Positions 15,947-22,305 of a stretch of 30,068 nucleotides of DNA are shown here, piece after piece. Source of the stretch: JBOGTC01 sp050692055 (lineage in GTDB: Bacteria; Chloroflexota; Limnocylindria; QHBO01); NCBI GenBank assembly GCA_050692055.1, contig JBOGTC010000164.1:1-30068 (forward strand). Reading direction: 5' to 3'. The notes beneath the pieces are model-generated. The model had not been told where the DNA came from, ran no database searches, and saw only the letters and a program-made list of their open reading frames with translations. The stretch's first letter is position 1. Every line of letters starts with the position of its first letter. A program made the translations under genes and the position numbers.

Positions 15947-16089
15947 GGGATGCGCCGAATGCTAGCCGGACTCGCCACCGGACGCCCATCCGTACATTCG
16001 GCCAACCAATCCCCGGCGCACGCGGCCATCTGCTCGGCGGCTCTCGCGACCACGACGCTACGGCGATTCTGGCGGCGATCTGCCCACAC

Positions 16090-16109
16090 GCGACGGTCTG
16101 GACCGTCGC
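16090..16109. repeat. Perfect inverted repeat before the tandem repeats
   Basis: GCGACGGTC, a two-base centre TG and GACCGTCGC form a nine-base perfect inverted repeat immediately left of the tandem units. It could be a protein-binding dyad or an RNA hairpin with an enlarged loop. No T-run follows. Confidence 0.6.
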
Positions 16110-16110
16110 C

Positions 16111-16232
16111 GTTGCATGAGGTGGAGACAACGGGGAAGTTATGGCCCTCCGACCGCTGATCTTCACCGCGTATTGCATGCAGTGGCAACGGCGGGGAAGA
16201 ACAGCCCGTATCGGCCTCTTCTTCACCGATAC
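16111..16232 (+). repeat. Tandem repeat of about 61 bases with conserved stem arms
   Basis: Unit A begins at 16111 and unit B near 16172. Blocks shared at matching positions are TTGCATG, then GTGG, then CGGGGAAG, then about 22 variable bases and CTTCACCG. The last two blocks are nearly complementary, so each unit can form a hairpin with a conserved stem and a variable interior. A third, poorly conserved and shortened unit may follow at 16233-16255. The units are too diverged and too few for CRISPR repeats. Confidence 0.6.
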
Positions 16233-16318
16233 CTCCATCTGGTGCAATGGCAGCACGAGCATGGATCGCCGCGTTCAACGCCAGCTGAGGCAGGCGGCTC
16301 GGCAATGGCTGCGGCGCC

Positions 16319-16347
16319 ACGACGCCCCGCAGCAACCCGGTTACGAT
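16319..16347 (+). promoter_or_regulatory. Candidate promoter for a leaderless NUDIX transcript
   Basis: TACGAT (16342-16347) fits a -10 hexamer, and its end is six bases before GTG 16354, so a start of transcription at or next to the start codon is expected. The corresponding -35 position (16319-16324, ACGACG, 17-base spacer) shares only the GAC core with the consensus. No ribosome binding site is present. Confidence 0.35.
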
Positions 16348-16353
16348 CATCCC

Positions 16354-16881
16354 GTGAGCGAGCGGACGGTGGCGAGCGATCGGCCGTGGGAGGGACGGCT
16401 GATCAGCGTACGCGTCGACGAGGTCGAGCTCCATGACGGCCGGCGGACGAAGCGCGAGATCGTCGAGCATCCCGGCGCGGTGGCGATCCTGCCGTGGGAT
16501 GGCGCGCGGCTGGCCATGGTGCGCCAATGGCGCCACCCGGCCGAGAGGAGCCTGCTCGAGATCCCGGCGGGCACGCTCGAACCCGACGAGGAGCCGCTTG
16601 CCACCGCGAGGCGCGAGCTCGCCGAGGAGTGCGCGCTGGCCGCGGGGCGCTGGGAGGAGGGGCCGCGCTTCTACACGGCGCCCGGGTTCTGCACCGAGCT
16701 CATGCACCTGTACCTGGCGACCGATCTCACCGTGGCGGAGAGCGTGGGGCCAGCAGACGAGCAGATCGAGCGCACATGGCTGAGCCTCGACGTGGCGCTG
16801 GCGGCGATCGAGCGCGGCGAGGTCGCCGACGCCAAGTCGATCGCCGGCATGCTGTGGCTGGCGCGGCGCCTCGGCCGCTGA
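16354..16881 (+). CDS. NUDIX hydrolase, ADP-ribose pyrophosphatase type
   Basis: The 175-residue enzyme is expected to split ADP-ribose or a related nucleoside diphosphate derivative into AMP and a sugar phosphate in the cytoplasm. The Nudix box runs at about 73-95, from GTLEPDE to RRELAEECAL, with the catalytic REL and EE glutamates present and the usual Gly after EEx replaced by Ala. The N-terminal EGRLISVRVDEVEL and VEHPGAVAILP segments, and the LLEIPAGTLE lead-in, mark the NudF-like ADP-ribose subgroup. I place the start at GTG 16354, where family similarity begins; upstream in-frame ATGs at 16141 and 16261 would add repeat-derived sequence. The 3' end converges on the TPR gene. Confidence 0.85.
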   Translation: MSERTVASDRPWEGRLISVRVDEVELHDGRRTKREIVEHPGAVAILPWDGARLAMVRQWRHPAERSLLEIPAGTLEPDEEPLATARRELAEECALAAGRWEEGPRFYTAPGFCTELMHLYLATDLTVAESVGPADEQIERTWLSLDVALAAIERGEVADAKSIAGMLWLARRLGR

Positions 16882-16916
16882 TGCGGCTGGCATGCCGGTT
16901 GCCGATCGGCCGCCGC

Positions 16917-17015
16917 ATGACGATCGAGATCGACCCTGAGGCGCATGCCGAGGAGGCCGGGCTGCGCTACGTCAGTGACAGGATGCCGGGCCTGCGCAGG
17001 CGCAGGGCCGGCAAA
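16917..17015 (+). pseudogene. Stub of a DNA topoisomerase IB gene (N-terminal fragment)
   Basis: The frame from ATG 16917 reads DPEAHAEEAGLRYVSDRMPG and then a basic LRRRRAGK. To my knowledge this is the conserved beginning of bacterial (poxvirus-like) topoisomerase IB, where a GLRYVSD..PGI.R.RAGKGF line opens the N-terminal domain. After the AGK at 17007-17015 the similarity ends: the expected GFxY and the RIxxLxIPPAW continuation are absent, and within 30 bases the end of the TPR gene on the other strand begins. I therefore read it as a truncated remnant left by a rearrangement. The alternative is chance similarity in GC-rich spacer, since the same bases also form a rough inverted repeat around 16984-17012. 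Confidence 0.5.
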
Positions 17016-17042
17016 CGCCGCAGGCGACGCCCACGTGCCGCC

Positions 17043-17417
17043 CTATGCCACCTCGCCGAGGCGCTGCAGCGCGCGCCGGTAGTCCTCGATCTCGGGCTTG
17101 AGGAAGACCGCCATCTTCAGGTGGCGTCGCGCGCCCGCGCGGTCGCCGAGCCGCTTCTTCGACAGGCCCAGGCCGAAATGGGCGTAGTGCGCCAGCGGAT
17201 CGGCCTCGACGATAGCGCCGAAGCGCTCAGCCGCCAGCTGCGGCTGCCCCTGGTTGTAGTAGGCCCTGCCGAGCGCCTCGAGGATGCTCGCTTTGCCCGG
17301 CTCCATGGCGTTGACGCGCTCGAGGATCACGGCCGCGGCGCCGGGGTGGTCGTCGGCCAGCAGCCGAGAACCGCGCTGGAACAGCTCGTAGGCCGATTCG
17401 CGCTCGTTGCCAGTCAT
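17043..17417 (-). CDS. Small tetratricopeptide-repeat protein
   Basis: The 124-residue soluble protein consists of about three TPR units. Pairs of amphipathic helices are visible as AYELFQRGSRLLADDHPGAAAVILERV, ASILEALGRAYYNQGQPQLAAERFGAIVEADP and YAHFGLGLSKKRLGDRAGARRHLKMAVFLKP, with the usual G-Y/F-A-P pattern positions. TPR proteins scaffold protein-protein contacts; no partner can be named from the sequence. There is no signal peptide. The gene lies 34 bases downstream of the pncB stop on the same strand, yet it has its own promoter-like sequence overlapping that stop, so it may be transcribed both ways. There is no Shine-Dalgarno before ATG 17417. Confidence 0.88.
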   Translation of the reverse strand: MTGNERESAYELFQRGSRLLADDHPGAAAVILERVNAMEPGKASILEALGRAYYNQGQPQLAAERFGAIVEADPLAHYAHFGLGLSKKRLGDRAGARRHLKMAVFLKPEIEDYRRALQRLGEVA

Positions 17418-17425
17418 ACCCGATC

Positions 17426-17454
17426 AGCCTACGGCAGGACCGATGCCGCGTCAG
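17426..17454 (-). promoter_or_regulatory. Candidate promoter for the TPR gene (leaderless)
   Basis: On the - strand CTGACG (17454-17449) and TAGGCT (17431-17426) are separated by 17 bases, a reasonable -35/-10 pair. Only eight bases separate the -10 from ATG 17417, so transcription should begin within a base or two of the start codon. The -35 overlaps the end of pncB. Confidence 0.5.
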
Positions 17455-18494
17455 CCCCGCAGGTCGATGCGCCCCAGGCGGCCGTTCTCGGTGCGGCCGG
17501 GGATTCGACCGCGCTTGGCGACGGGGCGACCGTCGATCTCCTTGAGGTCGCCCGTGAAGTCGATAGGGCTCGCCTTGCTGATGGCGCTGCCCACCGCGAA
17601 CGAGTCGACCGGAGCACCGGCTTCCTTGAATGCGCCGATGCGCTCGACGTCGAACCCGCCCGACACCACGATCCGCACCTGGTCGTGTCCGGCGTGGTCG
17701 AGGCGGGCACGCACCTCCTTGACGAGCTCCGGCGTGACGCGCCCACGCTCCGACGGCGTGTCGAGCCGAACGCCCCACAGCCGCTCGCCGAGGGCACCGG
17801 CCACGCGCAGCGACTCCTCGGCCTCGTCCTTGAACGTGTCGACCAGGATGACGCGCGGGATGTCGGGATCAATGTGACGGTCGAACGCCTCGGCGGCCCG
17901 CACGGTGTCGCCGAAGATGAGGACCAGGGCGTGCGGCATGGTCCCGGTCGGCGCAAGGCCCGCCAGGCGCGCGCCGGCCGGCGTGGAGGCACCGATGCAG
18001 CCGCCGACCACGCTGGCATAGTCCATCTGGTCAGCCACGCTGGGATGGACGTGGCGGGCGCCGAAGCCGATGACCGGGATCGGTGCCGCGGCATCGACGA
18101 CCCGTCGAGCGGCCGTCGCCCAGCCTGAGCAGGAGGCCAGGATGCCAAGGATGGCGGTCTCGTACAGCCCGAACGCCGAGTAGCGCGCCTCGATGCGCAT
18201 CACGACCTCCTTGGCGCTGAAGCGGTCGCCGTCATGGAGGGATTCGACGATGGGCTCCGGATCGTGATCCGCCTCTGCGAGAACCTCGCGCAGGTAGGCG
18301 AGCGCCTCCTCGGCGCCACACAGCACGCCCTCGCCGCGCGAGAAGATCTCCATAGTGACCACCGGGTCGAGGCGCTCGGCGGCGAGGATCGTGCGCGCGC
18401 GCTCGAAGTACACGTCCGCCGTCTCACCGGAGAGCACGTCGCCCGCCGGCTGGAAATGCGGCGCGAACGCCGTGGGGCGGTCGTCGACGGTCAT
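17451..18494 (-). CDS. pncB: Nicotinate phosphoribosyltransferase
   Basis: The enzyme joins nicotinate to phosphoribosyl pyrophosphate, with ATP hydrolysis, to give nicotinate mononucleotide for NAD salvage. The 347-residue form is the short type, similar in length to archaeal and Chloroflexota-like enzymes rather than the roughly 400-residue E. coli one. Recognisable segments are YETAILGILASCSG, FGARHVHP, GTMPHAL, VILVDTFKDE, GVRLDTPSERG, RIVVSGGFD and FAVGSAIS, which form the phosphoribosyltransferase barrel and phosphate-binding loop. The ATG at 18494 overlaps the upstream metallopeptidase-like gene by four bases, making it the last gene of the glgC operon. A quinolinate phosphoribosyltransferase is less likely, given the GTMPHAL and SGGFD motifs. 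Confidence 0.92.
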   Translation of the reverse strand: MTVDDRPTAFAPHFQPAGDVLSGETADVYFERARTILAAERLDPVVTMEIFSRGEGVLCGAEEALAYLREVLAEADHDPEPIVESLHDGDRFSAKEVVMRIEARYSAFGLYETAILGILASCSGWATAARRVVDAAAPIPVIGFGARHVHPSVADQMDYASVVGGCIGASTPAGARLAGLAPTGTMPHALVLIFGDTVRAAEAFDRHIDPDIPRVILVDTFKDEAEESLRVAGALGERLWGVRLDTPSERGRVTPELVKEVRARLDHAGHDQVRIVVSGGFDVERIGAFKEAGAPVDSFAVGSAISKASPIDFTGDLKEIDGRPVAKRGRIPGRTENGRLGRIDLRG

Positions 18495-20431
18495 GGCGCT
18501 GCAGTGTAGCGCCGGCGTCGCAGGACGAGGGCGGCGAGGCCGAGGAGGATGAGCAGCACGACTACGGCGCTGAGCAGCCGCACCATGCCGCTCGTCTCGG
18601 CCGAGGCCATGATCCGCACGGCCTGCGTGATCGCCTCGGCCGCGCCGCGCAGGTCCCCATCGGCGAACCTGCCGTTGGCCACGGCGAGCTGCCGGGACGG
18701 CTCGGGGCCGCCCACGAGCCCGATCCGCTCGAGGAACGAGCGCTCGGCGTTCGACCGCGCGGTCGCATCGGCGTAGGCGTCCACGACAGCTCGCTCCGCC
18801 TCGAGCTCAGCCAGGGCCTCCGGCCCCCCACCATGGGCTCGGTATGCGTCACGGAGCCGGTCCGGTGCCGCGAGCCCGGCGGCCTCCATGTCCGCGAGCA
18901 GGACGTCGCGTTCGTCGATCCATGCGGATGCTGCTGCAATCCGAGCCTCGGCATCCTCGAACGCCCAGTCGCGCATGGCCTGGCGCACCGGGTCCGGCGC
19001 CCCCGCGTCCCCAGCCAGCGACACGAGGTCGTCGTAGGCTGCGCGTGCGGCGGCGCGCCGGTCGAGCAGCGCAGCGTCATCGGCGACCAGCACCACCTGG
19101 CCGTAGCGCTCCGCGACCGAGCTGCCGCTCACGGTCTCCAGATGGTCGAGGAAGGCACGCGAGGTGAGCGGCTCTGCGGGCGACGCGCTGTTCGGCTCCG
19201 GCGCCTCGGCACGCACGGGCTCGTACGAGCTCAGGGCGGCGGCCTGTCTCTGCAGGACACGCTGGATCGCGTCCTCTCCTGCGACGGCTGCAAGCTCGTC
19301 GACGAGGGCCCACGATGCCGCGTAGCCGTGCCGGTCCTCTGCCGGCGTGGCGTTGCTCGGCCACGCGTCGAGCGGGAAGACCGCATCACGCGTGGCCTCC
19401 GCCTCGGCGGCCGGATCGAACGGTGTCTCGACCTCCAGACCAGCCGCGACGCGGGCCGCGACGTGCGAGGCGAGACCCTCGCGCAGCCAGCGCGCATCGA
19501 TCAGGGCAGGGCTCAGCCAGAGATGCGACACCTGGTGCAGGGCGGTGAACTCCGGCTGATCGAACGCGACCAGGATCTCCGTGCCTGTCGAGCTCTGCTC
19601 GCCGAGCGCGGCCGCGTCGAAGCTTACCGACTCGGTGATCACCAGCGGTCCGACGTGCGGATAGGGCAGTCCGATCCGTTCCTCCAGGACCGGCAGCGCG
19701 CGCTCCAGCAGGGCCAGCGTGCGCTCGCCCCACGCCTCGTCATCGGCAAAGGCACGGACCTGCAGGTCGGCCGTCCCACCGGTCAGCGGCACCGTTGCGC
19801 TGAAGGTCGTGTAGGTCGGCGCTCGCAGGGCCGTCACCAGCGCGAGCCAGCGCGTTGGATCGGAGACGGCGCCGCTGCTCAGCGTCGTGCCATCGACGTC
19901 GGCCCCTGCCTCCAGCATGTCGCCGTCGACCCGGACCTCGTAGCCACCGGGCAGCGTGACCGAGACCTCGCCCGAGGTGCCGAACGCCCATGCGGGGAAG
20001 GTCACGAGCGACGGCCGGACGCGCAGCTGCGGATCGCCGCCGTCCGGCAGCTGGTAGGCGAGCGTAAAGGTCGCGGTCTCCTCGAAGCGAAGTCCCTCGC
20101 GCAGCTCCACGGTCGCGACGTTGACATCATCCTCGACCGCCACGGCAACGGTCAGCTCGCCCTCCTCATCGCTGGCAGTGACCGCGGTCGCGGCATCGTG
20201 CACGGCCAGCAGCACATCCTCGAACACGCTGAACTGGCCCTCCGGATCCGGCGTCGTGTTGGTGAAGGTGACGTCAACCTCCACATCGATCCTTCTCTCC
20301 GCGGGCAGGACCTCGTAGCGCGCGATCGATTCGAGGGAGTACTCCGCCGCGCGCACGGCGGAGGGCGGCACGAGGGAGATGGCCAATGCTCCGAGGACGA
20401 GCGCCAGCGCCGCGGCCGGCGGACGCTTCAT
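18491..20431 (-). CDS. Secreted membrane-anchored peptidase-MA/M1-like protein with HQxxH (likely pseudoenzyme)
   Basis: The 646-residue protein has a signal peptide (1-28, cleavage after AVRA), beta-rich N-terminal domains (about 30-230), a gluzincin-like domain, a helical region, and a C-terminal membrane helix (about 615-637) followed by RRRRYTAAP. It is thus exported and tethered by its C-terminus. The zinc site is recognisable in the segment starting at H299, but the motif reads HQVSH (299-303): the catalytic Glu of HExxH is Gln. The third ligand Glu is kept in the LREGLASHVA motif (E318). The 14-residue gap before it resembles peptidase-MA/M1-like proteins. I expect metal binding without normal peptidase activity. 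It lies between a YbjN/CesT-like gene and pncB, overlapping both by four bases. Confidence 0.8.
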   Translation of the reverse strand: MKRPPAAALALVLGALAISLVPPSAVRAAEYSLESIARYEVLPAERRIDVEVDVTFTNTTPDPEGQFSVFEDVLLAVHDAATAVTASDEEGELTVAVAVEDDVNVATVELREGLRFEETATFTLAYQLPDGGDPQLRVRPSLVTFPAWAFGTSGEVSVTLPGGYEVRVDGDMLEAGADVDGTTLSSGAVSDPTRWLALVTALRAPTYTTFSATVPLTGGTADLQVRAFADDEAWGERTLALLERALPVLEERIGLPYPHVGPLVITESVSFDAAALGEQSSTGTEILVAFDQPEFTALHQVSHLWLSPALIDARWLREGLASHVAARVAAGLEVETPFDPAAEAEATRDAVFPLDAWPSNATPAEDRHGYAASWALVDELAAVAGEDAIQRVLQRQAAALSSYEPVRAEAPEPNSASPAEPLTSRAFLDHLETVSGSSVAERYGQVVLVADDAALLDRRAAARAAYDDLVSLAGDAGAPDPVRQAMRDWAFEDAEARIAAASAWIDERDVLLADMEAAGLAAPDRLRDAYRAHGGGPEALAELEAERAVVDAYADATARSNAERSFLERIGLVGGPEPSRQLAVANGRFADGDLRGAAEAITQAVRIMASAETSGMVRLLSAVVVLLILLGLAALVLRRRRYTAAP

Positions 20432-21000
20432 CGACGGGACCCGATCAGGCGGGCGACCAGGCCGCGGCGTCGGCGTGACGGGGGCGGAGACTCCCAGGCG
20501 GGCATCGCGGCCTCGACCTCCGCTCGGTGCGCGGCCAGCAGATCGGCGTTACGGCATTGGCGTCCGGACCAGTCCGGGAGCACCCCGCGATCGGCGACGG
20601 CCGCCGCCGTCTCCTCCAGCAGCCGATCGGCGACGATCGCCAGGCGCACGAGGCCGCGACCCACGTCGTCACGGGTGACGGCCGAGGGCGGTATCTCGGT
20701 CATGAGCATGGGGCGATCGTCATCGGTCATGGCGAACTTCACGAATGGATACTCGAAGTTGGCGGTGAGCATCCGGTGGTAGACGCGCTTCGGGATCTCC
20801 ATCGCCTCGAGGCCATAGTATGCCCACAGGGAGCAGCCGACTCCCGCGACCCATGCCACCGTGACGCGAAGGTCGAGACGCCGCTCGCCGTCGACTACCA
20901 CATCGCGGCTGAAGGCTACGTCGCCCGGCCCGCGACTGGCGCCGACCACCTCGACCCCCATCTCCTCCAGCCAGGCGTCGATCGGTGGAGCCTCGATCAT
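20428..21000 (-). CDS. YbjN/CesT-like fold protein of unknown function
   Basis: The 190-residue protein has the alternating pattern of the YbjN / type III chaperone-like fold: an N-terminal helix (IDAWLEEMGVEV), strands with RDVVVDGERRLDLRVTVAWVAGVGCSLWAYYGLE, a helix around YHRMLTANFEYPFVKFAMTDDDRPMLMTEIPP, and a long C-terminal helix (DDVGRGLVRLAIVADRLLEETAAAV). The match is by pattern and only moderately certain. Proteins of this fold are often small dimeric chaperones or regulators. The tail is basic (SRRRRGLVARLIGSRR). Both ends overlap neighbours by four bases (glgC upstream, peptidase-like gene downstream), so it is an integral member of that operon. Confidence 0.7.
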   Translation of the reverse strand: MIEAPPIDAWLEEMGVEVVGASRGPGDVAFSRDVVVDGERRLDLRVTVAWVAGVGCSLWAYYGLEAMEIPKRVYHRMLTANFEYPFVKFAMTDDDRPMLMTEIPPSAVTRDDVGRGLVRLAIVADRLLEETAAAVADRGVLPDWSGRQCRNADLLAAHRAEVEAAMPAWESPPPSRRRRGLVARLIGSRR

Positions 21001-22271
21001 GCCTCCGCCACCGCGTCGGTGACCGATACCGTCTCGCCGGAACGGACCTTGCGCCGGCGATCGAAGTCCCGCTCGGTGACGCCGGGATCGATCCGGCAGT
21101 TTCGTCCGATCTCCACCCCGCGCGGCACCCGCGCCCGCTTGCCCACGATGGTGATGCCGGCGTACAGGCGCTCGGGCTCGTCGCGGTTCGGGCGGAGATC
21201 GTCGCCGACACCGACCCGGGCGCGGTCACCGATGAGAGCCTCCTTGTCGACGATGGCGCGGTCCAGGCTGGCGCCCTCGCCCACCGTTGCGTCGAACATG
21301 ACGATCGAGTCGCGGACGCTGGCTCCGCGTGCCACGCGCACGCCCGGCGACAGGACGCTGTGCTCGACCGTGCCCTCGATCGCGCAGCCGTGGCTGATCA
21401 TGGATCGCGACACCGCCGCCGACGGGCCAATGCGCGCCGGCGGCCGCTCCTCGCTCTTGGTGTAGATGAGCCAGCCGAGGTCATTGAGCTCGATCCCCGG
21501 ATCCTCCGACAGCAGATCGAGGCTCGTGCGCCAGTAGCTCTCGACCGTTCCCACGTCCTGCCAGTAGCCGCCGAACTCGTAGGCGTACACGCGTCGGCCC
21601 TCGTCGACCATGGCCGGCAGCAGGTCGCGCCCGAAGTCGACCCGCTCCGAGCTCAGCACGTCGCGCAGGAACGGCCAGGAGAAGACGTATACACCCATGC
21701 TCACCAGGTTCGAGGGCGGGCTGGCCGGCTTCTCGATGAAGGCGGTGACCCGGCCATCCTTTGCGACCTCGAGGATGCCGAACCGATGCGCCTCCGCGAT
21801 GGGCACCGTGCGCACGGCGCAGGTGACCTCCGCGCGCCGGTCGCGGTGGAAGCCGATGAACGGCCGGTAGTCCATCTTGTAGACGTGATCGCCGGCCAGT
21901 ACCAGCACCAGCTCGGGTGATCGGTCCGCGATGAAGTCCAGGTTCTGCAGGACCGCGTCCGCCGTGCCCCGATACCAGTCGCGCGCGCGACCGCGGCCGA
22001 TGAATGGCTGGAGCAGCGCCACTCCCCCATGGCTGCGGTCGAGGTCCCACGGCCGCCCCACGCCGATGTGGTCGATCAGCGACCGCGGCGCGTACTGCGT
22101 CAGGATCCCGACGTCGGTCAGGCCGGAGTTCACCGCGTTGCTCAGCGCGAAGTCGATGATGCGGTACTTCCCGCCGAAGGGGACGCCGGGCTTGGCGCGC
22201 ACGGCGGACAGGATGCTGAGCCGCTCACCTTCGCCGCCGGCGAGGATGAGTGTGAGGATCGAGCTGAACAC
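20997..22271 (-). CDS. glgC: Glucose-1-phosphate adenylyltransferase
   Basis: The enzyme makes ADP-glucose from glucose-1-phosphate and ATP, the committed step of bacterial glycogen synthesis. The 424-residue protein has the nucleotide-binding loop AGGEGERL (11-18), the KPGVPFGGKYRIIDFALSN block (27-45), WYRGTADAVLQN (99-110), AGDHVYKMDY (126-135) and an EKP motif around residue 180. A C-terminal left-handed beta-helix follows, with hexapeptide-like repeats. The length is normal. Translation starts at GTG 22271; no better ATG and no clear ribosome binding site are visible. It leads the operon glgC, YbjN-like gene, peptidase-like gene, pncB. The penicillin-binding protein gene ends 34 bases upstream on the same strand. 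Confidence 0.95.
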   Translation of the reverse strand: MFSSILTLILAGGEGERLSILSAVRAKPGVPFGGKYRIIDFALSNAVNSGLTDVGILTQYAPRSLIDHIGVGRPWDLDRSHGGVALLQPFIGRGRARDWYRGTADAVLQNLDFIADRSPELVLVLAGDHVYKMDYRPFIGFHRDRRAEVTCAVRTVPIAEAHRFGILEVAKDGRVTAFIEKPASPPSNLVSMGVYVFSWPFLRDVLSSERVDFGRDLLPAMVDEGRRVYAYEFGGYWQDVGTVESYWRTSLDLLSEDPGIELNDLGWLIYTKSEERPPARIGPSAAVSRSMISHGCAIEGTVEHSVLSPGVRVARGASVRDSIVMFDATVGEGASLDRAIVDKEALIGDRARVGVGDDLRPNRDEPERLYAGITIVGKRARVPRGVEIGRNCRIDPGVTERDFDRRRKVRSGETVSVTDAVAEA

Positions 22272-22305
22272 GCGGGGACTTCAAGCCGAACGGAACGGCG
22301 GTCGA

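Larger units (their letters stand above)
15947..16353. other. Divergent intergenic region with hairpins and tandem repeats
   Basis: These 407 bases lie between the start of the MacB-like permease (-) and the NUDIX hydrolase (+). I see no convincing gene. The region contains a hairpin (16090-16109), a tandem repeat of about 61 bases (16111-16232 with a degenerate third unit), an additional stem GTATCGG/CCGATAC (16208-16231), and near its right end a -10-like TACGAT. A frame open from 16141 continues into the NUDIX gene, but its first 70 codons translate the repeats and look unlike the family. Confidence 0.6.

Noticed and set aside
16111..16232. Possible CRISPR array of two or three units
   Set aside because: The repeats are imperfect in several blocks and the conserved blocks are spread over the whole unit, unlike a repeat-spacer pattern.
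16141..16353. Longer N-terminus for the NUDIX protein from ATG 16141 or 16261
   Set aside because: The added residues translate the tandem repeats, lack family similarity, and would place translation upstream of the likely promoter at 16342.
16494..18128. Long + strand frame crossing NUDIX, TPR and pncB genes
   Set aside because: It runs through three real genes in the wrong frame or strand. Only the short topoisomerase-like piece in it (16917-17015) has recognisable content.
18495..18508. -10-like TACACT eight bases before the pncB start
   Set aside because: These bases are codons of the upstream gene's C-terminus, and pncB is translationally coupled, so a separate leaderless promoter is not needed.
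18833..20782. A 649-codon + frame antisense to the metallopeptidase-like gene
   Set aside because: The - strand product has a signal peptide, domain structure and membrane anchor; the + product is compositionally biased, with no motif.
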